DNA of 64,000 nucleotides from contig NZ_ADKM02000062.1 in assembly GCF_000178155.2 (NCBI RefSeq), positions 186,001-250,000 of the forward strand. Direction: 5' to 3'. Shown piece after piece: positions 59,261 to 64,000 of the stretch. Source of the stretch: Hominimerdicola alba 8. GTDB lineage: Bacteria > Bacillota > Clostridia > Oscillospirales > Ruminococcaceae. The position numbers and the translations under genes are program-made. The notes under the pieces were generated by a model. The model saw only the letters and a list, made by a program, of their open reading frames with translations. It was not told the origin of the DNA and ran no database searches. Numbering within the stretch: position 1 is the stretch's first letter; each line of letters opens with the position of its first letter.

Positions 59261-59536
59261 TCACATAAGGAATATCCTGCTGTGTTCAAAGAGATACATT
59301 CTTATGCGCAGCCGCATTTCTTCCATGTCGCATTCCTTTGCGACAGCACAGCCGCCGTCATCATAGCTTGCCTTTGTGTCATACCACCAGTCCATATACC
59401 ACACAAATTCGCACAGCGCCATTGTAAACTTCATGTCCTTGCCGTCAGACTTGCGTGTCACTCTGATAAGATAGTCGTTTTCTCTTTCGGTAATGTCGAT
59501 ATCGAAAAAGTCCTCGACCTCTGCCAGCGCTCTCAC
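59261..59536 (-). CDS. Hypothetical protein, 91 residues
   Basis: No family recognised. It starts at GTG (59536) overlapping the NUDIX stop as GTGA, so it is translationally coupled. The protein is acidic with an aromatic centre (LCEFVWYMDWWYDTKASYDDGGCAVAKE). No signal peptide or membrane span. Confidence 0.68.
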   Translation of the reverse strand: MRALAEVEDFFDIDITERENDYLIRVTRKSDGKDMKFTMALCEFVWYMDWWYDTKASYDDGGCAVAKECDMEEMRLRIRMYLFEHSRIFLM

Positions 59537-60024
59537 AGTTTTTCCTTAGCCGCTTTGATGAAACGCTGTATTATACTTCCCTCGCGGACGGTATCTATCG
59601 CATCATCTACAGTGAACCACTTAGCCTCCAGCAGTTCCCCCGAAATGGAAGTATCTGCCTTCCTCACACGGGTCAGCATGCCCAGCATCAGCTGATCCCT
59701 GCCATCGTAGAACGCACTGTCGATGTAAGCCGTACTTAGTGCGGTCAGCCCTGTTTCTTCCAGCACTTCCCTTACAGCCGACTGTTCGGGCGTTTCACCG
59801 ACTTTCATAAAACCCGCCACGCCCACGAACTTTGCAGTATCGCCGTAGCTCTGCCTTATCAACAGTACTTCGTCATCTTCATTCATCACCACGTTCAGCA
59901 CGCATGTCGAGAACATATCGAACCAGGGACGCTTGCAGTTCTCGCAGTAGGGTATCATACCTTCGTCCCCTATCTCGCGGGGAACATTCTTCGTGCCGCA
60001 GTTGGGGCAGTATTCAAATCGCAT
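59533..60024 (-). CDS. NUDIX hydrolase with N-terminal zinc ribbon
   Basis: 163 residues. A zinc ribbon (CPNC at 6-9, CENC at about 27-30) precedes a NUDIX domain with the complete box GFMKVGETPEQSAVREVLEETGL (GX5EX7REVXEEXG). The zinc ribbon plus NUDIX layout is that of NudC-like or ADP-ribose pyrophosphatase-type proteins; the substrate is uncertain. It starts the NUDIX-hypothetical-HD-methyltransferase run, 14 bp after the CPBP gene. Confidence 0.92.
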   Translation of the reverse strand: MRFEYCPNCGTKNVPREIGDEGMIPYCENCKRPWFDMFSTCVLNVVMNEDDEVLLIRQSYGDTAKFVGVAGFMKVGETPEQSAVREVLEETGLTALSTAYIDSAFYDGRDQLMLGMLTRVRKADTSISGELLEAKWFTVDDAIDTVREGSIIQRFIKAAKEKL

Positions 60025-60038
60025 AAGTTTTCAGCTCC

Positions 60039-60644
60039 TTATATAGACATCAATGCCGTAAATACATTTATCGTACCGTGCAGTATCCAGCCCGGTATTA
60101 TGGAACCGCCGTTCTTTTTCTCATCGAGCCAGCCCAGCACCCAGCCTACACAAGCAGGCAGCACTGTCAGCAATATGAGAGCAGCCGCATTATGAGTCTT
60201 TACAAATATCGGCACACCGTGCATAGCTCCGAAAAGCAGCGCCTGCACTGCATTTGCCGCTGTAAGACCAATTTTGCCCGAAAGCCCTTTCAGGATAAAG
60301 CCCCTGAAAAGCATCTCTTCCGAAAAGGCTGTGCGTATAAACGAATATGCCAGTATAGCAGGTATCGCACCGGCGCCCTTTCCGCTGAAAGCATCTGAGG
60401 TCGCATTGGGCAGATCGGAAAACACATATTTCATGATGAGCAGCGATACGACAAAGTACACTGCCATCACCCCGATGGCAATACCCCACCATTTGAGCGC
60501 AGGCTTATCAGCTTCGGGCTTTTTTATGCCCAGCCATTTGAGGAAGTTTTCTTTTTTTCTTCCTGCGATCAGCCATACTATAAACGGTATCACTGCAAAG
60601 ATCAATACCTGAACTACCGAGCCTACAAGCTCTGAAATAAACAT
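60039..60644 (-). CDS. CPBP family intramembrane metalloprotease
   Basis: 201 residues with about six helices. The CPBP/Rce1-like motifs are FSEEMLFRGF (Glu-Glu...Arg) and FGAMHG (metal His), with a third motif near ILHGTINVF. Members cleave membrane-embedded peptides or prenylated substrates. It is 20 bp after glmM on the same strand. Confidence 0.93.
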   Translation of the reverse strand: MFISELVGSVVQVLIFAVIPFIVWLIAGRKKENFLKWLGIKKPEADKPALKWWGIAIGVMAVYFVVSLLIMKYVFSDLPNATSDAFSGKGAGAIPAILAYSFIRTAFSEEMLFRGFILKGLSGKIGLTAANAVQALLFGAMHGVPIFVKTHNAAALILLTVLPACVGWVLGWLDEKKNGGSIIPGWILHGTINVFTALMSI

Positions 60645-60664
60645 TGTTGTTCGCCTTTCTCAGA

Positions 60665-62014
60665 TCACATTTTCTCTATAAGTTCAGCTATCCTGTGGGC
60701 ATAATCGGTGATAAGACCTGTCTTCTTGCCCTCTATCATAACTCTGACCAGCGGTTCGGTACCCGACTCTCTGACGAGTATCCTGCCCTCGCCGCCCAGT
60801 TTTTCTTCATACATCTTTATAGCATCGGTTATTTCGGGAACTTTATCCCACTTGCCCTTTTTATCGGCGGTTATCTTCACATTTATAAGCACCTGCGGGT
60901 AGCTTTCCATGCAGGAAGCAAGTTCGCTTGCCTTTTTGCCTGTCTTAGCCATTATTTGCAGGAACATCGCACCTGTCATCTCGCCGTCGCCCGTGTTTGC
61001 ATGGTCAAGAAGTATTATGTGACCCGACTGCTCGCCGCCTATGTTGTAGCCGCCTTTGAGCATCTCTTCCAGCACATAGCGGTCACCGACCTTAGTGGTA
61101 GCAGTTACTATGCCCTCAGCTTTTGCGAATTTGAAAAAGCCCAGATTTGACATCACCGTTACCACACAGCAGTTATTGTTGAGGGTCTTCTGCGCTTTCA
61201 TGAATTTGGAGAATATAGCAAGCAGTTTGTCGCCGTCTATCAGTTCGCCGTTTTCATCGACTGCAAGGCATCTGTCGGCATCGCCGTCAAATGCAAGACC
61301 CACACTGCACTTGTTGTCAACGACTGCTTTTTTCAGCGCTTCCATATGGGTACTGCCGCATTCCTTGTTGATGTTTGTACCATCAGGTTCGGAGTTTATC
61401 ATCACAACGCTTGCGCCCAGTCCCTTGAATATCCTTTCGGCACAGACGCTTGCCGAGCCGTTTGCGCAGTCGAGGCACACCTTGATGCCCTTAAGGTCGA
61501 TATCGACAGTCTTCATGACATGTCTTATATAATCCCACTCAGCATCCTTGCAATAGGTTATCCTGCCGACTTCTGTGCCCTCGCTTAGTTGTTTATCCAT
61601 CTCTTCGGGCTTATCGAGCACGAGTTTCTCTATCTCATTCTCAACATCATCGGGCAGCTTGAAGCCTGTGCCTGCAAACAGCTTTATGCCGTTAAATTCC
61701 ACCGAGTTATGTGATGCGGATATCATCACGCCTGCATCGGCGTTATATTTCTTCACCAGCATCGCCACCGCGGGGGTAGGTATCACGCCCAGCTTCACCA
61801 CATCAGCACCCACCGAGCAGATGCCCGCACAGAGTGCGGCTTCCAGTATATCGCCCGAAATTCGGGTATCCTTGCCTATAAGTATCTTAGGTCTGTGGTC
61901 ACAGTCCTTAGCAAGCACCAGTGCGGCGGCTTTGCCTATCTTCATAGCTGTTTCACAAGTAAGTTCAGTTATTGCGACACCTCTTGCGCCGTCTGTTCCG
62001 AATAATCTACCCAT
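60665..62014 (-). CDS. glmM: Phosphoglucosamine mutase
   Basis: 449 residues: LFGTDGARGVA at the start, active-site Ser in VMISASHNSVEFNGIK, metal loop LAFDGDADRCLAVD, sugar loop GGEQSGHI and phosphate-binding RESGTEPLVRVMIEG. It converts glucosamine-6-phosphate to glucosamine-1-phosphate for UDP-GlcNAc. AAGGAG precedes the ATG. It heads the minus-strand unit down to the methyltransferase gene. Confidence 0.97.
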   Translation of the reverse strand: MGRLFGTDGARGVAITELTCETAMKIGKAAALVLAKDCDHRPKILIGKDTRISGDILEAALCAGICSVGADVVKLGVIPTPAVAMLVKKYNADAGVMISASHNSVEFNGIKLFAGTGFKLPDDVENEIEKLVLDKPEEMDKQLSEGTEVGRITYCKDAEWDYIRHVMKTVDIDLKGIKVCLDCANGSASVCAERIFKGLGASVVMINSEPDGTNINKECGSTHMEALKKAVVDNKCSVGLAFDGDADRCLAVDENGELIDGDKLLAIFSKFMKAQKTLNNNCCVVTVMSNLGFFKFAKAEGIVTATTKVGDRYVLEEMLKGGYNIGGEQSGHIILLDHANTGDGEMTGAMFLQIMAKTGKKASELASCMESYPQVLINVKITADKKGKWDKVPEITDAIKMYEEKLGGEGRILVRESGTEPLVRVMIEGKKTGLITDYAHRIAELIEKM

Positions 62015-62124
62015 CTTCCAATTCTCCTTATATTTATTCAGGGCTTTGCGCCCATATCATCTTATGTTTACCACATCTGTTGTGTTATGTTTTTTTCATG
62101 CAAAATACCGCAGTACCCGTGACA

Positions 62125-62274
62125 TCACCTGTCACCCGCGCTATGGCGATATTCACAGCAAGGAGTTTTCACCCTGCCGCGCATCTTTACGTAAATGCCC
62201 AAAATCGCAAATACTATCGCAGACACCACACTGAACAGCAGTCCTCCTGCTAAAAATATCCTGCCGCCGCTGAC
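62125..62274 (-). other. Intergenic open frame with a hydrophobic segment (possible remnant)
   Basis: In the 300-bp gap between glmM and the GNAT gene, the minus strand encodes about 49 residues including GGLLFSVVSAIVFAILGIYVKMRG, like a membrane anchor, ended by TGA at 62125. There is no convincing start or ribosome site, and a different frame continues NIAIARVTGDVTGTAVF just beyond. It may be a decayed small membrane-protein gene. Low support. Confidence 0.25.
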
Positions 62275-62316
62275 CTAACGCATAAGCGGCGAAATAATAC
62301 TTTTCTATCACGCTCT

Positions 62317-62802
62317 TCACAGATGCCGCTTTCCTTTTCGCATCATTTCAAGTTCGGTCATACCGCCCTCGTCAAGCGTCCTGCCCGTGAATTCAAATCC
62401 CATATGCCTGTAAAAGCTGATGGCATTATCGTTCCCCTTCAGTACGAACAACGTGGTATCTCTGCCTTCATTTCCTTCAAGGGCTTTTTCCATAAGCGCC
62501 CTGCCAACGCCCCTGCGGTGATATCCTTTCAGCACGTAGAGTGCCACTATCTCACAGCTGTCAGCATAAGTGCAGAAGTTCCTCGCACTTTTCAGCATAC
62601 CCACTGCACCAACAGCTTTGTCGCCAACATAGGCAAGATATTTGCCCTCAGGTGAAAGCCTTGCCCTTTCCGCCCAGCGTTCAGCATTTCTGTTATCTAG
62701 TATCTCATCGGGGATAAGCCCACGATAGGTCTGCCCCCAGCTGTCACATATGACCCGACCGAAATCGCAGGCATTCTCAGCTGTAACAGGCACTATCTCC
62801 AA
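62317..62802 (-). CDS. GNAT family N-acetyltransferase
   Basis: 161 residues with the GNAT core: EIVALYVLKGYHRRGVGRALMEKAL, where RRGVGRA is the acetyl-CoA loop, and NDNAISFYRHMGFEFTGR as motif B. It starts with VTAENACDFGRVICDSWGQTYRGLIPDE, common in this class. The likely start is TTG (62802), which has GGGAGG eight bases upstream. Substrate unknown. Confidence 0.9.
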   Translation of the reverse strand: MEIVPVTAENACDFGRVICDSWGQTYRGLIPDEILDNRNAERWAERARLSPEGKYLAYVGDKAVGAVGMLKSARNFCTYADSCEIVALYVLKGYHRRGVGRALMEKALEGNEGRDTTLFVLKGNDNAISFYRHMGFEFTGRTLDEGGMTELEMMRKGKRHL

Positions 62803-62840
62803 AGCCGAACCCTCCCAAAAACACTCGCCCCTGCCATTAA

Positions 62841-62875
62841 TTATGAATTATGAATTATGAATTATGAATTATGAA
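62841..62875. repeat. Tandem heptanucleotide repeat, five perfect TTATGAA units
   Basis: Five uninterrupted copies of TTATGAA with partial units on both sides lie between the ruvB stop (62879) and the GNAT gene. The final partial unit abuts the ruvB stop codon. Confidence 0.95.
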
Positions 62876-62878
62876 TTA

Positions 62879-63916
62879 TCAAAAGTGCACCTGCCCCTGC
62901 CTGAGTATACCCAGATGGTCATAAGCCAGCTGTGTGGCGACTCTGCCGCGCGGGGTCTTTGCAAGAAATCCCAGCTGCATCAGATACGGTTCACAGACAT
63001 CTTCCAGCGTGACAGCTTCTTCGCCTATCGCCGCCGCCAGTGTAGCCAGCCCGACAGGTCCGCCGTTGTAGCCTTTGATTATCATTTCCAGAAGCCGTCT
63101 GTCAAGGCTGTCAAGCCCCAGCGAATCGACTTCCATGCGGTTGAGGGCAAGCCCCGCTATATCGCGGGTGATGCGCCCGTCACCAATGACTTCCGCGAAA
63201 TCGCGCACCCTTTTGAGATACCTGTTCGCGATACGCGGCGTACCTCTTGCACGCCCCGCTATCTCTTCCGCGCCGTCATCGTCACAGCCGACCCCAAGTA
63301 TGGTCGCTGAACGCTTTACTATATCCGTCAGCTGTTCAGTGGTATAAAGTTCCATGTGCATAAGCATGCCGAAGCGGTCGCGCAGAGGTGCTGACAGCTG
63401 ACCCGAACGGGTAGTTGCGCCTATCAGTGTGAACCTGTTGAGGTCTACCCTTATCGACCTTGCGGCAGGACCCTTGCCCATGATTATATCCACCACACAG
63501 TCCTCCATAGCTGGGTAGAGTATCTCCTCCACCTGTCTTGAAAGGCGGTGTATCTCATCGATGAACAGCACATCGCCCTTTTCAAGGCTTGCCAGCAGTG
63601 CGGCGAGGTCGCCGGGCTTCTCAATGGCAGGACCCGAAGTCGTGCGGATATTCACGCCCATCTCGCGGGCGATGATATTCGCAAGGGTAGTCTTGCCCAG
63701 CCCCGGAGGGCCGTACAGCAGCACATGGTCGAGGCTGTCACCGCGACGCTTTGCCGCATCGATATATATTTTCATATTCTCCTTGACCTTATCCTGCCCG
63801 ATATACTCATTCAGGCTGAGAGGTCTGAGAGTGACTTCAAAATCGTCTGTGGTTTCCTGCTCGGTCTCTTTCGGGGAAACGAAACGTTCAAAGTCGAACT
63901 CGCTTTCTTCAATCAT
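62879..63916 (-). CDS. ruvB: Holliday junction branch migration ATPase RuvB
   Basis: 345 residues: LSEYIGQ-type start ([25 protein letters not shown]), Walker [15 protein letters not shown], Walker [10 protein letters not shown], sensor 1 IGATTRSG, and the C-terminal winged helix ending in the [15 protein letters not shown] motif. It drives branch migration with RuvA. ruvA is not in the window; the 84 bases upstream have no gene. GGAG precedes the ATG. Confidence 0.97.
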   Translation of the reverse strand: MIEESEFDFERFVSPKETEQETTDDFEVTLRPLSLNEYIGQDKVKENMKIYIDAAKRRGDSLDHVLLYGPPGLGKTTLANIIAREMGVNIRTTSGPAIEKPGDLAALLASLEKGDVLFIDEIHRLSRQVEEILYPAMEDCVVDIIMGKGPAARSIRVDLNRFTLIGATTRSGQLSAPLRDRFGMLMHMELYTTEQLTDIVKRSATILGVGCDDDGAEEIAGRARGTPRIANRYLKRVRDFAEVIGDGRITRDIAGLALNRMEVDSLGLDSLDRRLLEMIIKGYNGGPVGLATLAAAIGEEAVTLEDVCEPYLMQLGFLAKTPRGRVATQLAYDHLGILRQGQVHF

Positions 63917-64000
63917 TTTATTCTCCTATTTTAGATGGGGCTGACCACGTTCGACGCAGTCAACGTCGCCCCCATGCCCCAAACATCAGCTTTGCTGATG

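Overview
The window looks like chromosomal DNA of a fibre-degrading, cellulosome-forming Ruminococcus, most likely Ruminococcus albus or a close relative. Five proteins carry type I dockerins with the duplicated pattern DVNxDGxVNVTDVSxxAAxVKG, one of them on a GH5 cellulase. The housekeeping genes are Firmicutes-like (FakA with Gls24, DUF1934-ArgS, CvpA-DUF5711, ClpE-like ATPase, ECF module), Shine-Dalgarno sites are strong AGGAGG types, and many promoters are textbook sigma-A (TTGNNN, 17 bp, TATAAT). The species is inferred; no rRNA or tRNA gene was seen.

Layout. 1-4.7 kb: end of a secreted protein, then a minus-strand operon ddl-murI-DUF1934-argS. 5-11 kb: GNAT, an unknown protein, a zinc-ribbon membrane gene broken by a stop codon, a transglutaminase-like dockerin protein, a lipoprotein and an acyltransferase. 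11-17 kb: a c-di-GMP phosphodiesterase-type protein, a YfcE-like phosphoesterase, FolC, a ROK regulator, a PC4-like protein. 17-23 kb: flippase, YfbR with a nuclease-like gene, FakA/Gls24. 23.5-25.5 kb: GH5 cellulase. 25.7-36.2 kb: vWA protein, DUF434, DUF1653, a Cache-GGDEF protein, a deaminase-like protein with peptide repeats, a 967-residue dockerin protein, a sugar-binding lipoprotein and a broken Cache-GGDEF receptor. 36.6-41.4 kb: ApbE, NusG-II and Hpre_diP_synt_I-type proteins (resembling the Listeria FmnB-EetA-EetB set), Rrf2 regulator, PnuC-like transporter, phenylacetate-CoA ligase. 41.8-44 kb: two paralogous leucine-rich dockerin proteins. 44-57 kb: a long minus-strand gene train (sce7726-like nuclease, ClpE-like ATPase, CvpA, DUF5711, TruA, YfhO, ECF module). 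57-64 kb: glmM-led operon (CPBP protease, NUDIX, HD hydrolase, methyltransferase), a GNAT gene and ruvB.

The most notable non-coding content is three families of small dispersed inverted repeats. Family 1 is about 155-160 bp with imperfect terminal inverted repeats and often a GC-rich central hairpin. Family 2 is four copies of exactly 103 bp with perfect TATAGCAATCC-type ends, MITE-like. Family 3 has GTAAACGA-type ends and a CAGCGCT core, and is always found with family 1. These elements sit in 5' leaders (cellulase, zinc-ribbon gene), cause composite insertions, and flank a fic gene that interrupts the normally contiguous ecfA1-ecfA2-ecfT operon; one element supplies the last five codons and the stop of that fic gene.

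Two genes have single in-frame nonsense codons with reading frame and family features continuing afterwards. Two 5' leaders (pnuC-like, phenylacetate-CoA ligase) have attenuator-like structures that I cannot assign to a known riboswitch class. Functional calls come from reading motifs by eye; no database search was possible.
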